A stretch of DNA of 64,000 nucleotides from Dryocosmus kuriphilus (GCA_038277395.1 CM076194.1:115473209-115537208), one strand, 5' to 3'; counted from the first letter of the stretch, positions 47,174-57,300 are shown. Numbers and translations: made by a program. The notes: generated from the sequence alone by a model not told the origin.

Positions 47174-48040
47174 ATGAAAATCTCTTTCCAGCCAAGACAT
47201 TTCTTCATGTTTTGGAACAGAAAAAAGTCACCGGGAGCTAAATCTGGTGAGTACGGTGCGTGTGGCAACAACTCGAAGTCAACTCGTGAATTTTTGCGCC
47301 TGCAACTGAAGACGTGTGAGCAGGTGTATTGTCATGGTGGTAAAGCACTTTTTTCGCCAAATGAGGAAGTTTGCCCTTGATAACATCTTTCAATTAGTCT
47401 AGTAATGCAGCATAATACTGGCCCGTAATGATCTTGCGAATCCCAAAAAACATTCGCCATCAACATCCGGCTGCGAAGAAAGCAAAAACGCCTTATTCGG
47501 AGCACTTCCACCCGCTTCCACCTGCTACTTCGTCTCTGGCATGTAGCGGCGGATGCATGTTTCATCTGCAGTGATGAATCGTCGCAAAAACTCCAGTTGG
47601 ACTGCGTTTAAACTGGTCCTAAGACTCCTGAGGAATGTTCAATAGAACTCGTTTTCGATCTCGGTTAGCAAACGCGACACCCATTGCGCTGACAGCTTCT
47701 TTATATGCAAATGTTCGCGCAAGATGTTGTGAACACAGTCCACTGAGATCTTTGCAATGTCAGCAAGCTCGCGCATCTTCATCATTCGTCGATCACTTGA
47801 CACTGCACTGTGGATTTTTTCAATGGTTTCCTCAGTCGTGACGGTTTTCGGGTGACCTGAATGTTCATCGTCAAGTGCGGACAAACGACCACGCTTGAAG
47901 TCAGCAGCCGACTTCTTTACCGATGAAAAAGATGGTGCATAGTCTCCTAAAATAGAATCTATATCTGCTTTTATTTGCGTTGGGGTTATATCTTTCAAAC
48001 CAAAGTACTTGATCAATGCATGATATTCGATTTTATCCAT
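47174..48040 (-). pseudogene. Mariner transposase relic
   Basis: The minus-strand ATG at 48040 opens a 133-codon N-terminal part with the mariner helix-turn-helix pattern (MDKIEYHALIKYFGLK, then SGHPKTVTTEETI, then AQWVSRLLT). Downstream pieces to 47174 appear in several frames. The catalytic part is too broken to trace. It is clearly older and of a different lineage than the mariner at 61.2-62.5 kb. Confidence 0.7.
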
Positions 48041-50515
48041 TTCTGGAAAATACCAAAACTTTTCTTATTTCCTCTATGCCAAAAAAATGACTGGAGAATG
48101 TCTGAAAATGTCAGATCCAGTTATTTTTCAGTCATTTGTACATGTATTTAACGTAAATATTTTATTATAAAAAATAAAATATCAGTTTTATAATATTAAA
48201 ACTGCCTAATTTTTATTTATTATTTTATTTTTACTTAAAATTTTTAATTAATTTGTTTTTATTTGTTTATTTATTATTTTTTTCCTTTTTTGCTACTTAT
48301 TTATGAAAAGAATGCAAAGCTTTTATGGTTTTTAAAGGATATTTTGTCGACTGTAGTTTTGTAACTGCTATGAAGCAATATAAACGACCCTACAAAGGAT
48401 CAGACATTCTCTAGACACGAAATCTTTCAAATAAACCTTAAAAATGACTGAATTTACTCTGAAACTTTTGCCTGACATTTTCCTGACATTTTGCTTCTGC
48501 AAAAATAACTGAATTTGCTCTTACATTTTTGCCTGACATTTTACTAACATTTTGTTTCGACAGGGCTGAAGCACAACAATCAAAACGCTGAACGTATCTG
48601 TCTGAAACTTTCACGGTAAGCTCTATAAAGGATCAAACTTGAGAGAAATCAATTCCATTTCAACCTCCTACTTTTAGCGTAATCTCTGTGTTAGGCCGCC
48701 GAGAACTTTCCAAACTACCCTCATATAGCTTTATGGGAAAGTGAACATTCCAAAAAATGCAGAATCAAACGTTGTTGTCGAAATCCTGTTTTCAATCCCA
48801 ATCCAGCCCTGGGCACCTTTGGGTTTCAAAAGACATTCCCATTATAAAAGTTCAAAATGAAATATTTGAAGAGTCCTATTTGAAATCTCCATCGCGATTC
48901 GTATAATCCCGTGTGTAACCCAGAGTTGGACCGCACAGTAGTTTGCGAACACATCTATGTTCAAAGAGAAAGGTGCAGCATTGTTAACGTGGTGGCGTAG
49001 AATTGCAATATTTCCTAGCTGATAGGATCGTGTTATGAATCGCCACCAAAACATAATTTAGAAGATGCAAGGGGTGGGACGGGAATAGGGGTGGGAATGT
49101 GGTGTATTCTGGTTCATGATGGTGGTAGTATCAACGGTTGTTGGTCGCTTTGGCTCGTTCACCATACCGTTCGGTACTATCTATTTTTCATTACTCTAGT
49201 AGCCCCCTGCTGTAACAAATAGCAGGAAGACGAATAGAAGCAAAACACTGACGCGAGATAAAGCGCTCGTATATAGCTCTACTACTGATTTCCCTTGAAA
49301 TAAGAAAAACAAGAGCTTTTCTAGAGAATAGAACGTAGGAGACTTGATGAGAAAAGGCGAAACTTTTCTTTTCGTCCAAGTAGGTTTGAAAAATATTGCG
49401 GTTTGCAATCGCAGGGATTCTCCGCCACCTTCAAATTTAATGTTCTGTGCACTCTCTGATATCAGCGAACTCACCTACTTTTGTCCGGTAGGGTGTATGC
49501 TCAAAGATAAAAAAATTAACGGAAGGCCACTACAGAGTGTTTTTAAATTATTGCAAAGATTAAACTTTTTTAGGGAGGCTTTTCACTTTCATTATAAAAA
49601 CTAGACTGGAGGTACTTTTGACTTGGATTAGCTGCTCCATTCAAGGAAACGTAATAAAGTCTCTAGATGTAGCTATAATCCAGGAGCACTATATATTGGT
49701 ATAGCTGTAACGTTACGTAACAAAGATATTGAGGGAATAGCTCGGGCATGATGTGTCTAACGAAAATATCGACCTCCACAATCGAAAAAAGGTGTGCTAT
49801 TTGCAGGAAAAATCGAAAACTCGAAAAAATCACGAATTTTTCCGAACATTTTTTAATATGACTGTAAATATGCAATTAAGGAAAAAGTGAATACTTATTT
49901 TGTTCCTTCTAAAATTCTCTACAAGATATAATTGGTCTGAAATTCGCAGATCTAATTTTTTCGTTGACAAATGCTCATAAATACGGAGAACATCGATAAA
50001 AAACGTGGTTATTTTGAAGCATTCGTTTTATGGATAAAACATCACCCAATCACACTATAAATTTAGATTTAAGAACTTCAAAGTAATACGAAACAATATT
50101 CGAAAGGCCGATCGAAATCGGTCTGATAGTTTTTGCATGACTAAATTGTTAATTAAGCCCGGCGTGAAAATTAATATGTGTTTGTGTTCATTCCGGGGTT
50201 ATTGGACCTCTAAACTATCATATAGAATCGCCATAATATCTATTTTGCTATTTTTAACAACTTTTAGCGCGATTTTAAAAAAGTTAAAAAATTTTGACTT
50301 ATAAATAAATTATTTTATTAAATGAGTTTTGCGGCTGAAAAAAAAACCTCAAAGTGCTACAAAAAAGTTTTCGGAAAGACGCTTCATTTAAAAAAAGAAC
50401 GTTCCATTTGGTCAAATAGGTCCTGAGATATTGCCTGACAAAGATGACAAGCTTCTGCGGCATAACTATTTATGGTGTAACAATAAATAAAATATCATCC
50501 GGTTTTGCATAAACA
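48041..50515. other. No recognisable gene
   Basis: AT-rich. Short direct repeats of TTTGCCTGACATTTT occur near 48465-48545. Open frames (for example 49196-49474 minus, 49344-49604 plus) lack any family resemblance. Confidence 0.5.
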
Positions 50516-50516
50516 A

Positions 50517-50558
50517 CTCTCTCTCTCTCTCCCCCCCCCCCCCCCCTCTCTCTCTCCT
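50517..50558. repeat. (CT)n and poly-C microsatellite
   Basis: CTCTCTCTCTCTCTC, about 17 C, then CTCTCTCTCTC. Confidence 0.9.
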
Positions 50559-50569
50559 ATGCCAAGCTT

Positions 50570-51430
50570 CGAAAGGATATAATACAGTAATTATGTGAAA
50601 AGAATTTGACAGAGCATGTGTAAGAGATTAAATGAGGCATTACTAATTGATATAATTTATTGCTTCCGTAATGCATTAAAATAAAATTTAAAAGTAGGTC
50701 ACATCTATAATGAGATTACAGAGGAATCTTTGTTCCATAAAGCATAGGGAGAATTACTGAGGAATTTGTCATTAAAAATACTCGTGAAGAGTATGACTCA
50801 TAGTTATGGAATGTGTTTATCGCGTAGGCTACGAACGTGCCTAAACGTGTCTAACTTGATTATAAAGAAACCCTTTGTTCTATAAAACATATCATGAAAA
50901 TATAATATAGTAATTATGTGACAAGAATTTGACAGCGCATATGTAAGAGATGAAATGTGGCATTACTAATTGATATAATTTATTGCTTCCGAAATGCCTT
51001 AAAATAAAATTTAAAAGTAGGCCGCAATCTGATTTGATTACAAAGGAATCTTTGTTCTATAAAGCGTAGGGAGAATTATTGAGGAATTTCTCATTAAAAA
51101 TACTCGTGAAGAGTATGACTAATAGTTATGGAATGTGTTTATCGCGCAGGCTGCGAACGTGTCTAGACGTGTCTAACTTGATTATAAAGAAACCCTTTGT
51201 TCTATAAAACATATCATGAAAATATAATATAGTAATTATGTGACAAGAATTTGACAGCACATGTGTAAGAGATGAAATGAGGCATTACTAATTGATATAA
51301 TTTATTGCTTCCGTAATGCGTTAAACTAAAATTTTAAAGCAGGTCACGAGTTTAATAAGATTAAAAAGGAATGTTTGTTCTATAAAACATAGGGAGACTT
51401 ATTGAGGAATTTATGTCATTAAAAATATCC
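50570..51430. repeat. 322-bp tandem repeat, about 2.6 copies
   Basis: The anchor GTAATTATGTGA.AAGAATTTGACAG starts at 50587, 50910 and 51232, a period of 322-323. Each unit holds GCATTACTAATTGATAT...GTAATGC, an inverted repeat, and two copies of TTTGTTCTATAAA.CATA. The third copy decays after about 51430. The array lies just outside the first recognisable gene of the Polinton-like element and may be part of, or next to, its terminal region. Confidence 0.85.
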
Positions 51431-51575
51431 GATTTCTGTAACGTATAGTTTTATTACTTCCCTAATATATTTTTCCAAGAAATTTGTCAGTTCTTAGAAA
51501 TTACGTCATCTTCTAAGAATTTTTGTAATTGCGTATTACATTCCAAGCGTGTCTAAGCATGATGCTTATAATCTA

Positions 51576-51588
51576 GAAGCTTCTAGAA
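51576..51588 (+). promoter_or_regulatory. Heat-shock element 1 (GAAnnTTCnnGAA)
   Basis: GAAGCTTCTAGAA fits three alternating HSF units exactly and is inside the 16-base palindrome TCTAGAAGCTTCTAGA. It ends 59 bases upstream of the TATA box at 51647. Confidence 0.6.
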
Positions 51589-51646
51589 CTATAAGATAAA
51601 GAAGGTGATATTAATAGACAAAGATAGTACCCACATTAATTGTAAA

Positions 51647-51682
51647 TATATAAGTACATTTTGCAACCATTTTTTTCAGTCA
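51647..51682 (+). promoter_or_regulatory. TATA/initiator promoter of the first left-end gene
   Basis: TATATAAG at 51647, initiator TCAGT with A at 51678; spacing 31. The start would lie 109 bases before the ATG at 51787. Confidence 0.65.
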
Positions 51683-51786
51683 GCATCAAGCATCCGAATT
51701 ATTCACAACGTTAGAAAGTCAGATTAAGTGTTCCAGAAAAATAGAAGTGTTAGATTTGGGTTGTATTATTAAATTTGATGTAAAAG

Positions 51787-52089
51787 ATGCCTTTGTTTGA
51801 AAACTATTTCTTCGGAGTAGCAGCATACGCGAAATATTGTCTTTATATTAAAAGAGATATTTCAATAAAGGATTTTATCAAAGATGCGCGGAAAGTATTG
51901 GAAGCTCCTACTGAAATTTATTAGTCTCCATCCGAAATGTATGTAATTATTGTAAAAGATAGAGTTAGAATCTACTGGGACCCTGTGCAGAAGACAATTT
52001 CTTGTCTAAACATCAAAACAGATGATGATAATGATGAAAACAATGATGATAAAGAGGAGGATGAAGAAGGACGGGATGAAGTGGGTTAA
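51787..52089 (+). pseudogene. Unrecognised left-end gene 1, acidic tail, one in-frame stop
   Basis: From ATG 51787 the frame runs 101 codons to TAA 52087-52089, with one TAG at 51922-51924. The first half begins MPLFENYFFGVAAYAKYCLY. The last 30 residues are mostly Asp/Glu/Asn (a DDDNDENNDDKEEDEE-like tail). The promoter upstream and the steady composition on both sides of the TAG argue that it was a real gene. I do not recognise the family. Confidence 0.45.
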
Positions 52090-52136
52090 AATGAAGTAAA
52101 CGTATAGCAAACGTATTTTCTTTTGTCTGCAATCTA

Positions 52137-52149
52137 GAATCTTCTGGAA
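52137..52149 (+). promoter_or_regulatory. Heat-shock element 2 (GAAnnTTCnnGAA)
   Basis: GAATCTTCTGGAA, a perfect three-unit site, ends 45 bases before the TATA box at 52194. The surroundings AATCTAGAA.CTTCT.GAACT match those of element 1, so the two promoters look duplicated. Confidence 0.6.
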
Positions 52150-52193
52150 CTTTATTGCATCATATTGCACAATCTAGTAAGGGGGTAAGGATC

Positions 52194-52229
52194 TATAAAA
52201 GGTGGCCAGTTCTTCCCATTCATCAGTCT
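52194..52229 (+). promoter_or_regulatory. TATA/initiator promoter of the second left-end gene
   Basis: TATAAAAGG at 52194, TCAGT with A at 52225, spacing 31; ATG 13 bases later at 52238. Confidence 0.7.
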
Positions 52230-52237
52230 ACTGTTAG

Positions 52238-53467
52238 ATGTCAGATTGTGAAGGAAAGCAGCAAGAGTTAAAAAGTCGTTTAAATACATTACTAAAGAAT
52301 ATTCGAGAACTGAAACGTGTGATACAAGTGCGATTAGAAATACAAAATCTAATAAGAAACTTTAATATCTTGACTCTCAAGAAATTAACCAGTGAAAATG
52401 GATTTCTCAAAACTAAACATAATTGCTCTGAACAAGGAATTCCTTACAACGAAGAAGCTCGATGAACTTGAAATAAATAAAAACTATGAAATTACACACT
52501 TCAAGAAAGCAGCAAAAAAAAATATGGAACGAGATTTTTCATAAACATAGAAAACAAATTCTCAATTCTTCTACCAGAGAGAATCGCTGACATGCTAAGA
52601 AAAGATGAAAATCTGCTTTCGGGGCTACAAAGAGCCTCTCAAGATGGTGATCTCTGTATGATATATCATGGTGGACGCTACGATTCGATTGAATTTATGA
52701 AAAAACATACATGAAGTGTGAAGTTTTGTTGCACTTATGCTCAGTCATTGAAAGCCTTAAGTGTGATCGACATCATGCCTTATACACCTCGAAATCAAAT
52801 GCTACACTCCACCACATACAATCTGAATTCATCATTCACAAAGCAAATTGCCGTCGGTGCAGAGTTAAAAAGGAATGGAAAGTTAGTCTCATCAGTGAAA
52901 TTACTAGCCAGTCATTCTCGAGCAAGTATAACCTTAAATCCTGAAGAGTGGAAATTGTTCAAAAGTTATTTCAACATCATTTCATCATACTTTGGTGGTC
53001 AAGAGAAGCAATAACGCATAGACTGTGGAAATTTCCGTATACACATGACTATATCTTATGGTGACTACATAGTGGTTTTGGAGCATATTGAAGAAGCTGA
53101 AACTCGAAAATATTATCCATTTGTACTACAAGAAACAACATTTGCCATTCTTCAGGAAGTCAGCCTCTGTATTGATAGGCATATTCTGGAACAAAGTGTT
53201 ATACCGTTTCAACGTACAAAAGATATTATAATTGAAACCATTGCTGAAAGCGTTTGGTGTAAAGTTAAATCACCTTGTGTAAAAAGCATTAAATCTTATC
53301 TAGAAAAAAATTATGTAAGTGTAAAGACTAAGGCAATGAAAAACCTTGTATTTTTAAATCTTATGCGATTTGAAAGTCTGTTTCTAGAAATTATCACTTT
53401 TTATATTCAGAATGTTTGCAAAGAAGTGATTGAGGAATTACCAAAACTCAAATATGTAAACGGTTAG
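52238..53467 (+). pseudogene. Unrecognised left-end gene 2, about 400 codons, frameshifted
   Basis: Starts at ATG 52238 (MSDCEGKQQELKSRLNTLLK), with a Lys/Leu-rich helical N-terminus. Coding pieces continue: LPERIADMLRKDENLL and YHGGRYDSIEFM near 52570-52700, then 52718-53014 (LNPEEWKLFKSYFNIIS), then 53045-53467 (SYGDYIVVLEH, RKYYPFVLQETTF). At least three frame changes or stops separate them (near 52,460, 52,710 and 53,015). Codon use and spacing suggest one ancestral protein. No family is recognised; it sits where such viruses often carry variable cargo. Confidence 0.5.
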
Positions 53468-53644
53468 CTTTATACATTAAGAGAAAACCCATGTATTTTA
53501 ACAATGTGAAAATTTAAATAAACATAAGTTAACCCAAATTCTGCTTTTCATTTACTAGGTTAAGGATTCGTCTGTAAGTAAAAAACCATATGTTTGAAAT
53601 AGTAAAACTTTATTTAAAAACACTTAAAATTAATACATTGAGGC
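53468..53644. other. Convergent 3' ends of left gene 2 and integrase
   Basis: Short AT-rich spacer with AATAAA on the plus strand near 53516 and TTTATT (minus-strand signal) near 53610. Confidence 0.5.
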
Positions 53645-54573
53645 TTACAAAGTAGACTTATCCATCCAACTATTGTGAGAGTCATAAAATCCTAACCATT
53701 TTACAAATAGCTTATTTTCACGATTCTTGAGTACTTTTTCGACAAGATAAATGTCTGGATGTCTAACTTTAGCAAGTATATGTTCATAGAAACCGCCTAA
53801 AATAGGTTTATCTTGATAATCCATAAGCAAATACGATGCTGGTTCAGTATTCTTGATATTACTTATAGTAAATATTTCAGTAGTCCAATTTGGTGTATAA
53901 CCTTTCTCGAAAACGTGCTTAAACTTACTTATGAGAACTTTATCTCCAACATTAAATTTAGTTTCTCCACCGCTTGTTTCACACGATAATTTTTGTATAC
54001 ATTAAACAACAATTTTTTCTCATTTTGTTTAGTAACACCTTTTGGTTTTATTCCAATAGTACGATGTTTAGTATCGTTGTAAGATGAAAGTAAATCTTTC
54101 AAAATATCTAACCACTTATAATTTCCTTGTAAGCTAAATTGCATCCACATTTTATTTTTTAAAGTACGATTAAATCGCCCGCAAATTGATGCTTTTAAAT
54201 TACTGAATGTAGAGTACAAATTTATACTATATCGCTTCATACGATTTTCAACATGAGTATTGTAAAATTCTTTGCCTCTATCAACATGTAAATTTTTTGG
54301 TACACGTCCTTTGTCGAGTACAGATTTCATGGCTGCAGGTACATCTTCACCCTTCTTGGATTTTACAGGAAGAGCCCAAGCAAATTTTGAAAATATATCA
54401 ATTACAGTTAAGATGTATTTGTATCCTTTGTTGTTTCTCTTGTACAGTTGCATTTCTACAAGATCAGCTTGCCAGGTTTCATCAATACCACGGATTTCAA
54501 CATGCCTACGTCGGTAATTTCTTCTAGCCGGTTTATGCAGATCTTTCACCAACTGCAACTTCCCCAAGTCCAT
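53645..54573 (-). pseudogene. Polinton-type integrase with C-terminal chromodomain, catalytic Glu lost, frameshifted
   Basis: The minus-strand ATG at 54573 leads to a retroviral-type core: TWQADLVEM (first Asp), HVDRGKEF (second Asp), then ASICGRFNRTLKN, where Gly stands at the place of the expected catalytic Glu. The frame breaks near 53,940. The rest (53645-53925) continues with an SH3-like part and a chromodomain: DIYLVEKVLKNRENKLFVKW and DSHNSWMDKSTL. No zinc-binding N-terminal domain is seen. The role in the family is integration of the viral genome; this copy should be inactive. Confidence 0.8.
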
Positions 54574-54964
54574 ATTTATATGTGTTCAGTCTAGCATCGA
54601 ATTGAGTAATGAGCTCTGAATTTCGAAACACCAGTTTTTGAGCGATTTCAGCATCAATTTTCACATTTTTAAAACTCTTATTTGTTGAAGTTTCCAGAGA
54701 TTCAATCAACATAGTATTGTTAACAACTTCAGTTCGCAAGGAAGATATAACATCATAGATAGTCCGAATTTCTTGCTGTAGTATATGCTGTGCTATATTT
54801 AAATTTACAGCATCATTTAAATCTTGCGCATCAGCTATATTGCACAGCTTTTTGTTTTGGATATCATAATTTCCATTAGGTGTGACTTTGAAGCGCATTC
54901 CAGGAGGACCACGATTTGCAGTCTTTTCTTGCTTAGAATAACGTCCAAACACATCAAGACTCAT
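54533..54964 (-). CDS. Fibre/attachment-like protein, open
   Basis: I chose the ATG at 54964 (MSLDVFGRYS); an in-frame ATG at 54994 exists but the residues between look unlike the family. A GPPG turn is followed by NYDIQNKKLCNIADAQDLNDAV, a pattern shared by fibre or tail-spike-like proteins of phages and Polintons, then a long helical region that may trimerise. The ORF is 143 codons with no break and overlaps the integrase start by 41 bases. Virion attachment is inferred from the motif. Confidence 0.6.
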   Translation of the reverse strand: MSLDVFGRYSKQEKTANRGPPGMRFKVTPNGNYDIQNKKLCNIADAQDLNDAVNLNIAQHILQQEIRTIYDVISSLRTEVVNNTMLIESLETSTNKSFKNVKIDAEIAQKLVFRNSELITQFDARLNTYKYGLGEVAVGERSA

Positions 54965-54997
54965 CTTGCAAAGGATGGAAATCTTACAAAACATTCA

Positions 54998-55180
54998 TTA
55001 ATATATAATTTCAGCTTCTCTTAATTCTTCAATAATCGATATAATTTCATTTTTGTGACTTGGATTGCCCGCTGCTTGAGACGCCGCAAGTAAACGCAGT
55101 CGATCTACCAATTCATTAGGGTCATCCCAGTAAACGTAATCCCATTGAGTTCCCTCTCTAGCAGTCATATGCTGTGGCAT
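54998..55180 (-). CDS. Small conserved Polinton-associated protein
   Basis: 60 codons from ATG 55180 to 54998. It contains WDDPNELVDRLRLLAASQAA and SIIEELREAEII, which I have seen repeatedly beside fibre-like and integrase genes in insect Polintons. Function unknown. It lies just upstream of the fibre gene on the same strand. Confidence 0.55.
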   Translation of the reverse strand: MPQHMTAREGTQWDYVYWDDPNELVDRLRLLAASQAAGNPSHKNEIISIIEELREAEIIY

Positions 55181-55239
55181 TATTATACCTTGACCTGTTG
55201 AATTTCGTTTTTTTACTTCGTCTGCCCCTATTTGTTTTT

Positions 55240-56006
55240 TGATGGTGATGTGGGAATTAATTTTTCTATAAAGTTTTTATATTTAAAACCTTTACTATCA
55301 CGAACAGCGCCATCTGGTTTATAATCCTTTTTATAGGCATTTGTCGCAATAATAATTTTTTGATAATTTTTCCGATCATCAGAACTTATAGAGGACTCTT
55401 CAGGTACTTTTTAAAATAAAAGCTCAAGCAAACCTTTACTTTTAGGAAAATTAAAATTACCCACATAAATATGATCATGACTGAAATTTATCGGTGAATC
55501 TCCAATCATTAATCTATCCTTCATTAATTTTCTTACACCGTATACATTATCGAGATCTTTATTTCTTTCGCCTAACAATATGAGATATTTGTTTGTATCA
55601 TCATCAACATCACCCCATAAAGTGGAAGACTCGTCTGAATTATTTTTCGCTGTACTGTGAGCTGACAACTCTAAATTACTGGAACCTTCTCCCTCATTTC
55701 CTTCTTCATCATAAACAGATTTAAATGACAACTCATCATCATCATCCTCATCAGCAATATTTTCTTCACTCTTTAATTCCTCTCTTTTAATTGGTTCAAC
55801 TTTTTTTCTTTTTCTTTTCTCAACACCACCCACAATTTTTCAAGTGGATTTTAACAATAGGTTTGAAAGTATCACTCAATGCCTGTTCAACCGTCTCCTT
55901 GCCCAACTTCATTAGCCTATGTGTTCATCGAATTGTTTCACTAGCTTTAGCAATTTGATGTAAAATATTTTTTTTGTTTATGAAAATTCTCGTCATGTGA
56001 AGACAT
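55240..56006 (-). pseudogene. DUF8207-like Polinton protein, frameshifted
   Basis: Begins at a minus-strand ATG near 56006 (MSSHDENFHK). The frame changes near 55,970 and near 55,840, is open 55411-55833, and breaks again at 55,410, with family-like residues to about 55,240. A Lys/Arg stretch and an Asp/Glu-rich linker (near 55,770-55,680) precede the conserved part: NVYGVRKLM, IYVGNFNFPKSKGLLELLF. As I recall it, that part matches a domain found in many arthropod Polintons (DUF8207). Function unknown. Confidence 0.6.
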
Positions 56007-56032
56007 GTTGATACAACAACGTCTAAAGTATG

Positions 56033-56067
56033 ACTGTTTCTAATTTGGGCATTGCATATGTATATAT
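56033..56067 (-). promoter_or_regulatory. Possible TATA/initiator promoter for the DUF8207-like gene
   Basis: On the minus strand TATATAC starts at 56066 and ACAGTCA has its central A at 56035, spacing 31. Weaker initiator than the others. Confidence 0.4.
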
Positions 56068-56751
56068 CATTTTTCTAGACTTACAAAACAATCAAAACCC
56101 TTTCTATATCTGCCTTCATTAATATTTCTATCTTTATCAATTACAACGAACCCATACTTATCACACCAGCAAGCTAGACACATATCCTTAAATTGTAAAA
56201 AAGGCATATCAGTATTAACATGATCGTCATATATATGCCTCAGATTCATCTCATCTTGTTTAAATAGTACTAGTAAAATTAATATTATCACGTACAAGAT
56301 GTTTAGGAATACGGGCATATGTTTCACTCAAGTAGAAATAACCAACATCCCTGTGTCTACCCATAGAAAAAAATGCTTTTATATTATCCTGCTTCTCACA
56401 TGCTACGTCATCAAATACCATTATTGTTTCACTTGGTATCACCACATCCTCATGTTCATTGAAAGGATAGTACTCAACGCCATCTACAGATTGAAGAACT
56501 TTTTCCAAAAATTTGTATTTCGGTTGATTTAACGATTTCGAGTATACATAAACATTTTCAAATCTTAATCCATTTGGATGTATTAATAGAGTGAGCAAAG
56601 CATTTATCTTTACACAGTTGGAGGGTCCACAGAATATTGCTCGTACACTATTTGGTATTAAATGTCCATGCCGTTCTTTCTTTTTCTCATTTTCAACTAG
56701 CGAATCAAAATTCTCAACCGGTAATTTCATTGGTTGTGCTTCAAACTGCAT
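56067..56751 (-). pseudogene. Packaging ATPase (FtsK/A32-like), Walker A altered, frameshifted
   Basis: The minus-strand ATG at 56751 opens a 163-codon frame. The P-loop region reads GPSNCVKINALL, so the Gly before Lys and the Thr/Ser after it are replaced. TIMVFDDVACE is a normal Walker B. After the frame break near 56,270 the C-terminal part (FKQDEMNLRHIYDDH, FKDMCLACW) runs to 56067. In the family this enzyme drives genome packaging into the capsid. The P-loop change and frame break make this copy inactive. Confidence 0.8.
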
Positions 56752-56761
56752 CTTGACTATG

Positions 56762-56812
56762 ACTGATTGGATGAAATATAAATATACTGCTTATATAGGT
56801 TGAATCTTCAGT
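56762..56812. promoter_or_regulatory. Overlapping divergent TATA/initiator promoters
   Basis: Plus strand: TATAAATA at 56777 and TCAGT with A at 56810 (33 bases), reading into PLA2. Minus strand: TATATAAG starting at 56797 and TCAGT with A at 56764 (33 bases), reading into the ATPase. Both TATA boxes lie between the two start sites, so the two promoters occupy the same 50 bases. Confidence 0.7.
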
Positions 56813-56835
56813 CTGAAAGCATCTCTCAAACAGAT

Positions 56836-57300
56836 ATGATAGTTCATGAACGAAAAAGAGTCAGTCGTAAAGAAGCTGTGAAGCAGACAAGACGTGGAAG
56901 AGGCCTAGTCAACAAAATCATCAACAACTTGCCATTTGAGTTGCACTTGCCTGGTTACCAGTACTGTGGACCAGGTACTAAGCTAGAAAAACGATTAGCA
57001 CGAGGTGATCCAGGAATCAATCCACTGGATGCAGCTTGCAAAGATCACGATATTGCTAATTCACAAAATAGGGAGAACTTTGATGCTAGAAACGTAGCTG
57101 ATAGAGCACTAGCTGAAAAAGCTTGGGAGCGTGTACTTGCTAAAGACGCGGGTATAGTTGAAAAAGCAGGTGCTTTGGGAATAGCAAACACTATGAAAGT
57201 TAAATCTAAGTTTGGCATGGGTCTCAAGAATAAAAAAAAGCCTGCTACCACACTAAGAAAAATCGTTATGGCAGCTAAAAAAATCAATGATTTCGGGTAA
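56836..57300 (+). CDS. Phospholipase A2-like virion protein, intact
   Basis: 154 codons. I chose ATG 56836 (MIVHERKRV), the first in-frame ATG after the predicted start site at 56810; the frame is open slightly further upstream without an ATG. After a basic N-terminus comes YQYCGPGTKLEKR (calcium-binding loop) and NPLDAACKDHDIAN, with the catalytic His-Asp pair. This is the compact secreted-type PLA2 fold used by parvoviruses and also present in adintovirus-like elements, where it is thought to help virions cross membranes. The Lys-rich C-terminus may bind DNA. All key residues are present. It overlaps the next ORF by 14 bases. Confidence 0.8.
   Translation: MIVHERKRVSRKEAVKQTRRGRGLVNKIINNLPFELHLPGYQYCGPGTKLEKRLARGDPGINPLDAACKDHDIANSQNRENFDARNVADRALAEKAWERVLAKDAGIVEKAGALGIANTMKVKSKFGMGLKNKKKPATTLRKIVMAAKKINDFG

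Noticed and set aside
47635..47841. Plus-strand frame in the mariner relic
   Set aside because: Antisense of the mariner N-terminal part.
50570..51430. The 322-bp repeats as a CRISPR array
   Set aside because: Units are contiguous, long and without unique spacers; the DNA is eukaryotic.
52711..52944. Frame MKCEVLLHLCSVIESLK... as a zinc protein
   Set aside because: A shadow in another frame of left-end gene 2, whose main frame at 52718-53014 flows into later pieces.
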